Positions 1 through 8,650 of a DNA stretch of 64,000 nt are shown here, piece by piece. This DNA is from Pseudogemmatithrix spongiicola (GTDB lineage: Bacteria; Gemmatimonadota; Gemmatimonadetes; Gemmatimonadales; Gemmatimonadaceae), in assembly GCF_030623445.1 (NCBI RefSeq), contig NZ_CP130613.1:2976001-3040000 (forward strand), read 5' to 3'. The notes beneath the pieces are model-generated. The model was not told the origin of the DNA. It searched no databases and was given only the letters and a program-made list of their open reading frames with translations. The position numbers and the translations under genes are program-made. The stretch's first letter is position 1. Each line of letters starts with the position of its first letter.

Positions 1-2
1 TC

Positions 3-1115
3 GTGCAGTCGAGCGTGCCCGTCACCAACGCCGACGGCAGCACGATCGAAGGCGCCACGCAGGTCGCCCAGACCGGCGCCTACTTCGCCTTCAACGTCCT
101 GCCGACGATCATCTTCTTCTCCGCGCTGATGTCGGTGATGTACTACCTCGGCGTGATGCAGATGATCGTGAAGTCGCTGGCCTTCGTCATGCAGAAGACG
201 CTCAAGACGTCCGGCCCCGAAACGCTCAGTGCGAGCGGCAACATCTTCCTCGGCCAGACGGAAGCGCCGCTGCTCATCAAGCCTTTCGTCGGCACGATGT
301 CACGCAGTGAACTCAACACCGTGATGGTCGGTGGCTTCGCGACCGTCGCTGGCGGCGTGCTCGCCGCATACGTCGGCATGCTCTCCGGATGGTTTCCGGG
401 CATCGCGGCGCACCTGCTCGCCGCCAGCGTGATGAATGCGCCCGCCGGCCTCGCCATCTCCAAGATCCTGCTCCCCGAAACCGAGGAATCACGCGCAAAG
501 GCCGCCTCACTCCGTGAAGCGGAAGCCGCGATGAAGTCCGCGGAACCCGTGCCGCCGCGCAAGCGCATCTTCCAAATCGGCGGCCACAGCGGAGAGAGCG
601 GCATGATCGAAGCCGCCGCCAACGGCGCCGCGCAGGGCGTGCAACTCGCCATCAACGTCGCCGCGATGCTCATGGCCTTCGTCGCGCTCGTCGCCCTCAT
701 CAACGCCATCCTCGGCTGGGGCGGCGCGCTTGTCGGCATCGACGGCCTCTCGCTCCAGAGCATCCTCGGCACCCTGCTCCGTCCGCTCGCGTGGGTGATG
801 GGCGTGCCGTGGCAGGACACGCCCTACGTCGGCTCGCTGATCGGCCTCAAGGCTACGCTCAACGAGTTCGTCGCCTACGCGCAGTTCGGCGCAGACCTCG
901 GCGCGGGCCAAGTGCTCGAGCCGCGCTCGGCGATCATCCTCACGTACGCGCTGCTTGGCTTCGCGAACTTCAGTTCGATTGCGATCCAGATCGGTGGCAT
1001 CGGTGGGCTGGCACCGGAGCGGCGCGGGGAGATCGCGCAGCTGGGGTTGAAGGCGATGATCGGTGGCAACCTTGCGGCGTTTACGTCGGCATGCCTCGCC
1101 GGGATGCTCGTGTGA
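3..1115 (+). CDS. NupC/CNT-family nucleoside transporter, 5'-truncated
   Basis: C-terminal part of a concentrative nucleoside transporter, an inner-membrane cation-coupled importer of nucleosides. The family signature GQTEAPLLIKPF is visible at about residues 84-95, followed by several hydrophobic membrane segments (about 105-150, 212-240, 310-335, 345-370). The family is usually 400-430 residues with two or three N-terminal helices that are missing here, so the gene starts before the window; the GTG at position 3 is probably an internal valine codon. No partner gene is visible downstream; the next gene is convergent. Family assignment is firm, substrate range is inference. Confidence 0.9.
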   Translation: MQSSVPVTNADGSTIEGATQVAQTGAYFAFNVLPTIIFFSALMSVMYYLGVMQMIVKSLAFVMQKTLKTSGPETLSASGNIFLGQTEAPLLIKPFVGTMSRSELNTVMVGGFATVAGGVLAAYVGMLSGWFPGIAAHLLAASVMNAPAGLAISKILLPETEESRAKAASLREAEAAMKSAEPVPPRKRIFQIGGHSGESGMIEAAANGAAQGVQLAINVAAMLMAFVALVALINAILGWGGALVGIDGLSLQSILGTLLRPLAWVMGVPWQDTPYVGSLIGLKATLNEFVAYAQFGADLGAGQVLEPRSAIILTYALLGFANFSSIAIQIGGIGGLAPERRGEIAQLGLKAMIGGNLAAFTSACLAGMLV

Positions 1116-1143
1116 CCTGACGGGGCGGTCACCCGCCCTGCGA

Positions 1144-1788
1144 TCAGGCCGGCAGCGGCACTTCGAAGCCGCAGCGTGGCCGCGCGGCGTGGTCGCAGAC
1201 GGAGGTCACGCGAGTCCCCGCGACTTCGCCGAGCAGGGACTCGACGGCACGGCAGAGTCCCGGATGCTGCGACACGGCGTCGCCGAGCGGACAGGCACCG
1301 CAGCCGCGGATGATGACGCGATCTGCGTCCGTCTCCGCGCGCGCCTCGCCGCCGAGGATGGTGAGCGCGTCGATCGCCGCTTGCACTCCCGCCGTCGGCG
1401 CGGCGTGCGCGGGATAGCCCAGCGCCCGCGCGAGCCGTTGGCCGACCGCGTGCATCACATCCGGCCCGAGGTCGGCCGGCGCGCGCGTCGCCAGTTCGTC
1501 CAAGACGGCGAGCAGCACCGGGGCGTATGCCCGGGAGAAACCCACCTCGGCATCCGGATGGATCTCGTACACGGTGGCTGGCTTCCCCGCCCCCGCGCCA
1601 CGTCGAACCCCCTGCTGACGCACGAGTGCGTCGCGCTCAAGCGTCGAGAGGTGCGAGCGCACGGCGTTGTCCGAGAGCCCCAGGGCGCTGGCGAGCTCCT
1701 CGACGGTACTCGCCCCCCGGCGCAGCAGGGTCACGATTCGTCCCCGAGTCGTCTCGAAAAAGCGTCCATCCATCGCCGTTGCCGCCAC
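1144..1788 (-). CDS. SufR-like winged-helix regulator with a cysteine cluster
   Basis: Transcriptional regulator of the ArsR/DeoR-like SufR type. A winged helix-turn-helix fills the N-terminal third (VEELASALGLSDNAVRSHLS). The C-terminus carries cysteines spaced C-x2-C-x12-C-x18-C-x7-C. The C-x12-C step matches the known Fe-S ligand spacing of SufR, so Fe-S sensing is a reasonable inference, though the later spacings differ. I prefer the GTG at 1788 because GGAGG (1796-1800) lies 7 nt upstream; a GTG at 1818 would add 10 residues and an ATG at 1773 would remove 5. It is divergent from the DUF4142 gene. The suf operon of this window is 50 kb away, so its target may instead be local. Confidence 0.8.
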   Translation of the reverse strand: MAATAMDGRFFETTRGRIVTLLRRGASTVEELASALGLSDNAVRSHLSTLERDALVRQQGVRRGAGAGKPATVYEIHPDAEVGFSRAYAPVLLAVLDELATRAPADLGPDVMHAVGQRLARALGYPAHAAPTAGVQAAIDALTILGGEARAETDADRVIIRGCGACPLGDAVSQHPGLCRAVESLLGEVAGTRVTSVCDHAARPRCGFEVPLPA

Positions 1789-1865
1789 GCGAGAGCCTCC
1801 ATCCGGTGATAACTGCACAAAAACTAGTCAAAATCCGCCAATTCCACAATAATCACCATTTCATA

Positions 1866-1894
1866 TTGACTTATTTGTTTTAATGGGGTATCGT
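1866..1894 (+). promoter_or_regulatory. Candidate sigma-70-type promoter for the DUF4142 gene
   Basis: In the AT-rich divergent gap (1819-1927) TTGACT at 1866-1871 is followed after 17 nt by TATCGT at 1889-1894. The local drop in GC content supports a promoter region, but the -10 match is only moderate. The same gap must also hold the promoter of the SufR-like gene. Confidence 0.4.
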
Positions 1895-1940
1895 CACTGC
1901 GCAGGCCATTTCACCCCCCCATTCCTCGGAGATGCATCAT

Positions 1941-2528
1941 ATGAAGCGCTCACTGATTGCCGTCGCGGCCACCGGCCTCGCCATCACCCTCGTCGCCGCT
2001 GCGCCGGTTGGCGAGCCGACCTCCGCGGACTCCGCGGCCGCGCCGGTCGCTGACGCCCGCCTCCTCGCCTCGCTCGACGATGCCACGATCGTCGCGATCT
2101 TCGACGCCGCGAACACGGCCGACATCGAGACCGGCCAACTCGCGGCCCAGCGCGGACAGTCGCCGGAGGTCCGCGAGTTCGGCGCGATGATCGCCCGCGA
2201 CCACGCCGCCGTGCGCCAGATGGGACGCGACCTCGCCAAGAAGCTCGGCGTGACGCCGACGCCGCCAGCCAACGACGCCGCCCCGGCCGCGCACGCGACT
2301 GCGATGCGCGAGCTGCGCGCCGCCCGCGGTGCCGCGTTCGACCTCGCATTCCTGCGTCACGAGGTCGCGTTTCACCAATCGGTGATCGATGCGATCAACT
2401 CGACGCTGTTGCCGGCGATCCAGAACGCCGAGTTGCGCGAGTTGGTCACGAAGGTGGCGCCGGCGTTCGAGGCGCACCGCCTTGCCGCGGCGACGCTCGA
2501 GCAGAAGCTCGCTGGCGCGCGGCGCTAG
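1941..2528 (+). CDS. DUF4142 domain protein, exported
   Basis: Secreted or periplasmic four-helix protein of the DUF4142 family (ferritin-like fold; biochemical role unknown). It has a signal peptide with an Ala-rich core (residues 4-24). The domain follows, with the characteristic stretch AAQRGQSPEVREFGAMIARD and a second helical pair ending near the C-terminus. Two in-frame ATGs exist. I prefer 1941 because GGAG at 1928-1931 touches the ATG at 1932 but sits 9 nt before 1941. The TAG stop at 2526 is in the same frame as the cytochrome-like remnant that follows. Confidence 0.85.
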   Translation: MKRSLIAVAATGLAITLVAAAPVGEPTSADSAAAPVADARLLASLDDATIVAIFDAANTADIETGQLAAQRGQSPEVREFGAMIARDHAAVRQMGRDLAKKLGVTPTPPANDAAPAAHATAMRELRAARGAAFDLAFLRHEVAFHQSVIDAINSTLLPAIQNAELRELVTKVAPAFEAHRLAAATLEQKLAGARR

Positions 2529-2864
2529 GACCATCCGACGCGACACGAACGGCACCGGCGCGCCGCACGGCGCGCCCTCCTCGCGGCGGGCATCGTTGGC
2601 GCCGTCGTGCTCGCGGCCCCCGTCGCCTGCAGCGACGGGGGGCCCACGGGTCCGGGCATCGCGCGCCTCATCGAGGAAGGAAAGCGGATCTTCCGGTACG
2701 ACACCTTCGGCGATGAGCAGTTCTGGACTGACGCGCTGCCGCAGGGCCTGAAGGATGCGCTCCTCAAGCTCGACGCCGTCGTCGCGCACTACGAACGCAT
2801 CTTCTCACTCAGCCTCTCGGCACAGCAGCGGCCTGACCTCGTCCAGTACCTCAAGTCGCTGTGA
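2529..2864 (+). pseudogene. Remnant of a c-type cytochrome-like lipoprotein, core deleted
   Basis: The reading frame following the DUF4142 stop encodes a lipoprotein-like signal (RRALLAAGIVGAVVLAAPVAC), then EEGKRIFRYDTFGDEQFWTD, then LDAVVAHYERIFSLSLSAQQ with a final DLVQYLKSL. From memory of the family, the first motif opens a roughly 400-500-residue cytochrome-c-like protein and the last is the very end of such proteins. Here they are joined within about 85 residues with no CxxCH haem motif. No ATG, GTG or TTG precedes the signal sequence in frame: the only candidate, GTG at 2607, would cut into it. I read this as an internally deleted, probably untranslated remnant; a short functional protein is the alternative. 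Confidence 0.55.
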
Positions 2865-2986
2865 CACCCTGACCACCTGTCCTCCACGCAGTCTTCACGC
2901 AGCCTTAACCATCCCGTAACGGAACCGCCGGGGCCGGCGCAATCTCTGCGGCGTACGATCTCCCAAGACCCTCACGGGAGACCAGC

Positions 2987-3697
2987 ATGCTGACGACCCT
3001 GATCGCCTCGCGTCCGACGCAGCACACGACCGCCAACGGCACGGCGTTCAGCCTCGCCCTGCACCTCGGCGTGATCGCGACGATGCTCGTCGCCACCACA
3101 CAGCGCGACGTCTTCACGCCGCCGTCGAGCAGCACGCGCATCGTGCCACTGGTGGCACCCGCCTCGCCGCGTCCCGCGACGCCGCAGCGTCCGCAGGCGG
3201 CGCCCCCGCGGACCAGCCACACGCCGAGCACCACGGCGGCCGTCCCGGCGGTGGACGTGCCGCCGGTGAGCATCCCGACGGACGTGCCGACGGGCCTCCC
3301 GACCGACTACGCGCCGCCGATTGACCTCCCCGCCGGCGACGGCGGACTCGGCGCGCCGTCGCCGGGGAGTGACGCGACGCCGCTCGGCAGCGGCGACGGC
3401 GTGCTCGGTGCGGAGTCGGTGGACGTGCCGGCCGCGTTGCGCGCTGGATCGCCGCTGCCGCGGTACCCGGAGATCCTGCGCCAGTCACGCATCGAAGGGG
3501 GCGTGCGCGTGCGCTTCGTGGTGGACGAGAACGGCCGCGCCGAGCTCGGCACACTGACGGTGCTCGAGAGCACGCACCCGGCCTTCATCGAAAGCGTGCG
3601 CGCCGTGCTGCCGCGCCTGCGCTTCACCCCGGCGCGCGTGGGGCGCGACCGCGTGAAGCAGGTGGTGGAGATTCCCTTCGGCTTCGTCGTGCGCTGA
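2987..3697 (+). CDS. TonB-family energy transducer
   Basis: Inner-membrane-anchored TonB protein that passes proton-motive force to outer-membrane receptors. It has one N-terminal transmembrane helix (AFSLALHLGVIATMLVAT, about residues 18-35), a Pro/Ala/Thr-rich periplasm-spanning linker (about 40-130) and a C-terminal TonB domain (about 150-236) with RYPEILRQSRIEGGVRVRFV and the usual final FTPARVG segment. A GGGAG stands 9 nt before the ATG. No exbB/exbD is adjacent. The TonB-dependent receptor at 5486-7609 is an obvious candidate partner, though only by proximity. Confidence 0.88.
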   Translation: MLTTLIASRPTQHTTANGTAFSLALHLGVIATMLVATTQRDVFTPPSSSTRIVPLVAPASPRPATPQRPQAAPPRTSHTPSTTAAVPAVDVPPVSIPTDVPTGLPTDYAPPIDLPAGDGGLGAPSPGSDATPLGSGDGVLGAESVDVPAALRAGSPLPRYPEILRQSRIEGGVRVRFVVDENGRAELGTLTVLESTHPAFIESVRAVLPRLRFTPARVGRDRVKQVVEIPFGFVVR

Positions 3698-3715
3698 GCC
3701 GCGCGGGCGCTCAGC
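3693..3715. terminator. Short GC hairpin between convergent tonB and folD-like genes
   Basis: GCTGAGC (3693-3699) and GCTCAGC (3709-3715) form a 7-bp stem around a 9-nt loop. It overlaps both stop codons of two convergent genes, a position suited to a bidirectional terminator. There is no T-tract, so support is weak. Confidence 0.25.
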
Positions 3716-4550
3716 CCCCGCGCTCGGCGAACACGAGCACGCGCTCGAGCAACGCCGAGATCGTCATCGGGCCGATGCCGCCCGGTACCGGGACCATCGC
3801 GTCCAGGTGCCGGGCGGTCGTCGCGTTGGCAATGTCGCCGCGCGCGCCGGGGTTGAAGTAGCCGACGTCAATCGCCACGGCGCCGTCCGCGAGCATCATC
3901 GCGTCCACGACACCGGGCACGCCGGCCGCCACAATCACCACGCCAGCGTTGCGCACACGCGCATCATCGGCGGCGGCAGCAGGCGCAACCAACGCCGACA
4001 TCTGCGCCCCGCGCCGCGCGAAGGCCTCACGGAACATCTCGGCGAACGGCGACTGTTCCGCGACCACGACGCCGCTGCGGCCCTCGAGCGCGATGCCGGC
4101 CTCGTCCACGAGATGCAGCGCCGCGCTCACCGTCACCGGCGGCAACGCGGACGCGTCGGCGAAGTACCGTTCGACCTCAACAGGCGCCATCACGTCGACA
4201 TCCAGCGACGCGGGAATCATCGCCTCGACCGCGTCGCCCCACGCAGGGTCGGGATACGGAAACTGCACGAACAATCCGTCGAGGCCAGGCGTCGCACGCA
4301 GGCGCTCGGCGGCGGCCAGTGTGTCGGCGAGTGTCGCGCCGAGCGGGACCGCCGCGACGTCGACGGCGATCCCGCAGGACTCGGCGGCCCGGAGCTTCGG
4401 CGCCACGTGTGGAACCCTCCCACTGGCGTCGGCGAAACCGAGGATGCCCAGCAACGGCGCGCGCCCGCGCGCGGCAGCCAGTGCCTGCGCGCGGGCGCGG
4501 AGCCCGGGAAGTCGCCGCGCGGCCAGCGCGGTCCCGTCAAGGATGATCAC
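3711..4550 (-). CDS. Divergent FolD-like methylenetetrahydrofolate dehydrogenase/cyclohydrolase
   Basis: Full-length (279 aa) member of the FolD family, cytosolic one-carbon enzymes that interconvert 5,10-methylene- and 10-formyl-tetrahydrofolate. Overall order is conserved: N-terminal catalytic lobe, DGLFVQFPYP (canonical GilvQLPLP), LDVD, Rossmann domain, and closing VPVPGGIGPMTISALLERV. The catalytic lysine is kept (K52), but the usual Tyr of YxxxK is His48, the PCTP loop is PPVT, and the nucleotide-binding GRS motif reads AEQS. The first ATG is used. These changes suggest altered cofactor use or a specialised paralogue. A housekeeping folD may exist elsewhere in the genome. Confidence 0.75.
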   Translation of the reverse strand: MIILDGTALAARRLPGLRARAQALAAARGRAPLLGILGFADASGRVPHVAPKLRAAESCGIAVDVAAVPLGATLADTLAAAERLRATPGLDGLFVQFPYPDPAWGDAVEAMIPASLDVDVMAPVEVERYFADASALPPVTVSAALHLVDEAGIALEGRSGVVVAEQSPFAEMFREAFARRGAQMSALVAPAAAADDARVRNAGVVIVAAGVPGVVDAMMLADGAVAIDVGYFNPGARGDIANATTARHLDAMVPVPGGIGPMTISALLERVLVFAERGG

Positions 4551-4589
4551 ATCGGCAATCTATCCGACCGCGACGACATTCCAATCGCG

Positions 4590-5486
4590 TCAGCGTGACG
4601 TCACCGCCGTCGTCGTCGCTTCGCGCACGCGGCGCTCGACCCAGCGTGCCATTGCGCTGTGTGGCAGCAGCGGCTCGCCCGCATAGACGGACGGCGTGCC
4701 GGCGATGTCGCGCGGCAGCTTGTCGCGGCTGACCAAGCCCTTCGACACCAACACCGGCACGACAATCGCATCGCGGCCCGTGATCAAGCGCTGCATCTCG
4801 ATCAACTCGCGTGTCCGCGTCACGCCCTCGGCCCGCACGGCAACCGGCGCGTCGTCGCGCACGAGCTCCAACCGCACATCGCGGAAGCCGGTCCACGCCT
4901 TCACGCTATCGGCCACTGGACGCAGGTTGCCCATCCATGCCGCGTAGTCCTCGGCGGAGTTCGGGCCGTGACCCACGATCATCAGTCCTCGGTTCGCCGG
5001 CACATCGCCCTGCCCCTGCACCAAGGCCAGCGCGCGGTCCGCCAGCACGCGCGCCATCTCGTGCGCGTTGTCCAGCGCCGGCGTCAGCACCAACGGCGTG
5101 CGCGACGCCGTGCGCTCGATGCCCGCCATGTGCAAATGGTGCTCCATCGTTTCGTCGAGCCGCACGTCCTGGCCCGCGAGGTAGCGAATCTGCTCGTAGT
5201 GCCCGCTGTGGCTCGAGACGAGCATCGGAACGATCACGATGCGCGACACGCCCTTCGCGTCGAGCTTCGCCACCGCATCCTGGAAGCGCGTCGTCGCGGC
5301 ACCAGGCCCCATGAGGAAGCTCACTTCCACGGGACCGCCGGTCTGCGCCTGCGCCGCGATGGCGCGCACGCCGGCATTCCAGGTCGAGTCGCCGCCGTGG
5401 GCGATGACGATCGTGCCCGTCGTCGCGGGTGATTGCGCGCCGAGGGAGAGCGCGGTGAGGGCGAGGAGGGAGAGCGTGCGCAGCAT
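4590..5486 (-). CDS. Exported CbiX-type (sirohydrochlorin) chelatase-like protein
   Basis: 298-residue protein with an N-terminal signal peptide (MLRTLSLLALTALSLGAQ) and two tandem CbiX/ferrochelatase-like halves. Half one keeps metal-site histidines in IVIAHGG (H30) and VSSHSGHY (H93, H96). Half two keeps VGHG (H173) but has KG in place of the second histidine. CbiX proteins insert cobalt or iron into sirohydrochlorin in the cytoplasm; this one looks exported. Its ATG overlaps the stop codon of the receptor gene (TGATG), so it is translationally coupled to the HmuY-like/TonB-receptor operon. I infer a role in handling a metal-tetrapyrrole outside the cytoplasm. Direction (chelation or dechelation) cannot be read from sequence. 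Confidence 0.75.
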   Translation of the reverse strand: MLRTLSLLALTALSLGAQSPATTGTIVIAHGGDSTWNAGVRAIAAQAQTGGPVEVSFLMGPGAATTRFQDAVAKLDAKGVSRIVIVPMLVSSHSGHYEQIRYLAGQDVRLDETMEHHLHMAGIERTASRTPLVLTPALDNAHEMARVLADRALALVQGQGDVPANRGLMIVGHGPNSAEDYAAWMGNLRPVADSVKAWTGFRDVRLELVRDDAPVAVRAEGVTRTRELIEMQRLITGRDAIVVPVLVSKGLVSRDKLPRDIAGTPSVYAGEPLLPHSAMARWVERRVREATTTAVTSR

Positions 5487-7609
5487 CAACGGAGTCCGGG
5501 TAGGGTGTAGGTGAGGGTCGTGTACACATGCCGACCGGTGAATCCCGCCCATTCGCGGGGGCGGCGGTCGAAGAGGTTGTCGGCGCCGAGCGCGAACTCG
5601 AGGCCGCTCACGGGCAGCGTCCGTGCGACGCGGAGGTCCACACGGGTGAAGGCGTCGCGCCAGCTTCCGACGGCGCCGGTGGAGTCGTCGCGCTGCATCG
5701 GCGTGCGGCCGGTGTGGACGAGCGTGACGCTGCTGCGCAGCGCAAGCGGCAGCACGGCTTGCACGCCAATGCGCGCTGAGCGCGACGGCCGGCCGAGCAA
5801 CTCCAGCCCGCTGCGCTCGTCCCGCGTCTGCAGCAGCGAAGCGCCCAGCTCGCCGCGCAGCCGTCCGCTGGCCACGAGGTTCGCGCCGGTCTCGAACTCC
5901 GCGCCGCGCGTCCATCCGCGGTCGCGGTTCTGGTACTCGTACACCGGCGCCTCGTTGGGCGCCGAGACGATCTGCGTCTCGATGAAGTCGGCGAAGGTGT
6001 TCTGGAACAGCTGGCCGCGCACGTAGCCGCCGGCCGTCGCCCACTCGATGCCGAGCATGGCGTTGCGTGAATGCTCCGGCTGCAGCAGCGGATTGCCCTG
6101 CACAGCATAGCCGGCGTTGGTGTTCTGGAAGAACAGGAACAGCTCCTTGAAGTCCGGTGCGCGGAATCCGTCCCCGTACGAGGCGCGCAGCGTGACGCGC
6201 GGCGCCACCTGTGCGCGGGCCGCGACGCGCGGCGTGACGTGTGTACCCCACACGTCGCTGTGCGTCATGCGGACGCCCGGGAGCAACGTGAAGCCGCGCA
6301 GCGGCGAGAACTCCAACTGCGCGAACGGCTCGAGCGAGGTATGCGAACGCCGGCCGCCCGGCACGCGCGCCGTCTCGATGGCGTCCGTGCGCAGTTGCAC
6401 ACCCGCGTCCAGCGAGACGCCGCGGCGGAACGCGCCGTTATACAGCAGCTCGCCCAGCAGGATCTGCTGGCGCTGCCGATCGCCGGGATCGCCCGCGACC
6501 GGCGCCGTGAAGGCGCTGGTGTACGCGGTGTGATCCCAGTCGGAGACCGCGAGCTTGGGACTGATGCGGTGCGCGCCGCGCGTCCAGCTGCCGCCCACGC
6601 GTGCGTTGAGCTGCACGTTGTCGCTGATGCCGTAGAAGGTGCCCGTGCGCCAGCGCTGACGTTCGTCGAGCGCAAGCACCGCGAGCTCGGCTTGCCGCGC
6701 GCTGTCCGGCCGCCACTGCATCGTCGCCGCCACGTCGAGTCGGGCCGCCAATGCCCCTTCGTTGCGCGCGATACCCGGCGCCGATTCCTGCGTGCGCCGC
6801 GCCACGTCGAGCGACGTCGCGAAGTCGCCGGCGACGAGCTGCACGCGCCCCGCTGCATCCATGCGGCCCTGCGCGCCCATCGTGCCGCTCGCGCTGACAC
6901 CCACGCGGCGGCCGTCGTCGCTGGGCCGGCGCGTGATGATGTTGATCACGCCGCCCATCGCCTCGCTGCCGTACAGCGTGGACTGCGCGCCCTTCACTAC
7001 TTCGACGCGCTCCACCATCCCGACGGGGATCCGCGCCAGGTCGAAGTTGCCGGACAGGCGCCCCGCCAACGGCTGCCCGTCGAGCAGGATGAGCACGCGC
7101 TCGCTGCCGATGCCCTGCAGCATCGCGCCGCTGCCGGCGGGATGGCCGCCCTGCATCTCGATGCCGAGTTGCTCGGTGAGGACGGCGGCGAGATCGGACG
7201 CTCCGCTGCGCTCGAGCTCGCGCCGGCTCACGACTTCGACGGTCGCGACGGCGTCCGCCAGCTTCTGTTCGCGACGCGCGGCACTCACCACCACCTGGTC
7301 CAGCGCCAATGCGGCGGGCACCAGCGCGACATCGTGGGTGCCGGTGCTGGGCACCCGCGACTGCGCGACGAATCCCATCGCGCGCACGCGCAGCTCTCGC
7401 GCATTCGCCGGGCGCCGCGTCGCGACCCATCGCCCGTCGGCATCCGTGCGCACGCGCAGCGTGTCATCGCCGATCAGCAGGACCTCGGCGCCCGCCACGG
7501 CGCGCCCGTCAGCGCGCGAGGTCACGCGCCCGCGCGGCAGGTCCTGCGCCGCGAGCGTCGGCGCGGCGACGCAGGACGCCGCCAACAGCACCACCAGCCG
7601 TCGACGCAT
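5486..7609 (-). CDS. TonB-dependent outer-membrane receptor, HmuR/BtuB-like
   Basis: 707-residue outer-membrane transporter. After a signal peptide (about 1-20) comes a carboxypeptidase-regulatory-like domain (about 24-90), then the plug domain with VERVEVVKGAQSTLYGSEAM and GGVINIITRRP, then a 22-strand-type barrel ending TLTYTLPGLR. The last residue is Arg rather than the usual aromatic. Its start overlaps the stop of the HmuY-like gene and its stop overlaps the start of the chelatase gene, both as TGATG, so the three products should be made together. The partner lipoprotein points to haem or another tetrapyrrole as the ligand. Confidence 0.88.
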   Translation of the reverse strand: MRRRLVVLLAASCVAAPTLAAQDLPRGRVTSRADGRAVAGAEVLLIGDDTLRVRTDADGRWVATRRPANARELRVRAMGFVAQSRVPSTGTHDVALVPAALALDQVVVSAARREQKLADAVATVEVVSRRELERSGASDLAAVLTEQLGIEMQGGHPAGSGAMLQGIGSERVLILLDGQPLAGRLSGNFDLARIPVGMVERVEVVKGAQSTLYGSEAMGGVINIITRRPSDDGRRVGVSASGTMGAQGRMDAAGRVQLVAGDFATSLDVARRTQESAPGIARNEGALAARLDVAATMQWRPDSARQAELAVLALDERQRWRTGTFYGISDNVQLNARVGGSWTRGAHRISPKLAVSDWDHTAYTSAFTAPVAGDPGDRQRQQILLGELLYNGAFRRGVSLDAGVQLRTDAIETARVPGGRRSHTSLEPFAQLEFSPLRGFTLLPGVRMTHSDVWGTHVTPRVAARAQVAPRVTLRASYGDGFRAPDFKELFLFFQNTNAGYAVQGNPLLQPEHSRNAMLGIEWATAGGYVRGQLFQNTFADFIETQIVSAPNEAPVYEYQNRDRGWTRGAEFETGANLVASGRLRGELGASLLQTRDERSGLELLGRPSRSARIGVQAVLPLALRSSVTLVHTGRTPMQRDDSTGAVGSWRDAFTRVDLRVARTLPVSGLEFALGADNLFDRRPREWAGFTGRHVYTTLTYTLPGLR

Positions 7610-8634
7610 CAGTCCAGCTTGGCCCAGCGGAACGTGATGTGCCGCGCAGCTCCCGTCGCGCTGTAGTAGCCCGTCACCTGCAGCTTGTAGGTATCGCTGC
7701 CGCGGCGCAGGAAGTACACGTCGAAGGTGGGCGAGATGCGGTGATCGCCGAGAATGTTGTAGCGGTAGTAGCGCTGGCTACCGAAGACGCCGGCGTAGGT
7801 GTCGATGCGATAGGCGCTGGCGTTCGTGACGGCCGTCGTGAGGTCGGCAAACGCGGTGGCGGTGGTCGCCGCACCGGCCTTTCCGCTGCCGCTGATGCCG
7901 CCGTTCACGCGGATCGTGAAGCCCTGCACGTGCAGGTCCCACGCTGCGTCATCCGTCGTGATGGTGCCGGTGTTCAAGTCGACACGCGCGCCGCCGGTGG
8001 CGCCGGCGTTGATGACGATCTGCTGCGGCGCCGGCAAGGCCGACCCGCTCGTCGTCTGCAGCCGGTACTCCAGCGTGACCGAACCCGCGTGCGTGGCCGT
8101 CGGCGTCGCGATCGCCTTCACGCGCAGCGCAGCGAACGACGTGGAATCGCTGAGCCGCAGCAACCAAGTCTTCGTCGTGTCGGCGGTCGCAGCGGCGCCG
8201 CTGCCCGCGTGCCACCCGACAATCGCCGGCGTCAGCGCATCGCTCACGAAGCTCAGCCCCGGAGGCACGGCTGTGACCGTATCGAAGTCTGCAAACTCGC
8301 TCTCCGCCGTCATGGCCAGCACTTGGTCGTTGGTGGCGGACGCGTTCTGGCAGAGGCAGGCCGCCGTCACTCCACCCGGACCGGCGTCGCCGCCGTTGAG
8401 CGTCACGTTGGTCCCCAAGAACGCGATGTCCCAGGCTGTGCTCGCATTCGGGCTCGGCGTCGGCGTCACGAGCGCCGAGTCGGCGAGGCTCACGAACTGC
8501 CAGGCGCTGGTCGCGATGACCGTGATCGAGCCCTCGTCCTGCAGGCGGCTGGGGGAAACGACGTTGTCGGTGGTGCAGGCGGTGAGCGCGGCAACACCGG
8601 CGATTGCTGCCAGGCGAGATATGTTGCGTGTCAT
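7609..8634 (-). CDS. HmuY-family haem-binding lipoprotein
   Basis: 341-residue surface or periplasmic lipoprotein: signal peptide with lipobox LTAC (Cys20), then a beta-rich HmuY-like domain. The hallmark WDIAF segment followed by GTNVTLNGG is at 68-82, and a related WDLHVQGFTIRVNGG segment lies in the second half. HmuY proteins take haem from host or environmental carriers and hand it to a TonB-dependent receptor. First gene of the operon with the receptor and CbiX-like chelatase. A sigma-70-type promoter and a Fur-like palindrome precede it, which predicts derepression under iron limitation. Confidence 0.8.
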   Translation of the reverse strand: MTRNISRLAAIAGVAALTACTTDNVVSPSRLQDEGSITVIATSAWQFVSLADSALVTPTPSPNASTAWDIAFLGTNVTLNGGDAGPGGVTAACLCQNASATNDQVLAMTAESEFADFDTVTAVPPGLSFVSDALTPAIVGWHAGSGAAATADTTKTWLLRLSDSTSFAALRVKAIATPTATHAGSVTLEYRLQTTSGSALPAPQQIVINAGATGGARVDLNTGTITTDDAAWDLHVQGFTIRVNGGISGSGKAGAATTATAFADLTTAVTNASAYRIDTYAGVFGSQRYYRYNILGDHRISPTFDVYFLRRGSDTYKLQVTGYYSATGAARHITFRWAKLD

Positions 8635-8650
8635 CGTGTTGTGACTTAGA

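Noticed and set aside
143-820. Long antisense frame opposite the nucleoside transporter
   Set aside because: Shadow of a GC-rich gene: low-complexity translation with no motif, while the plus frame has clear family motifs.
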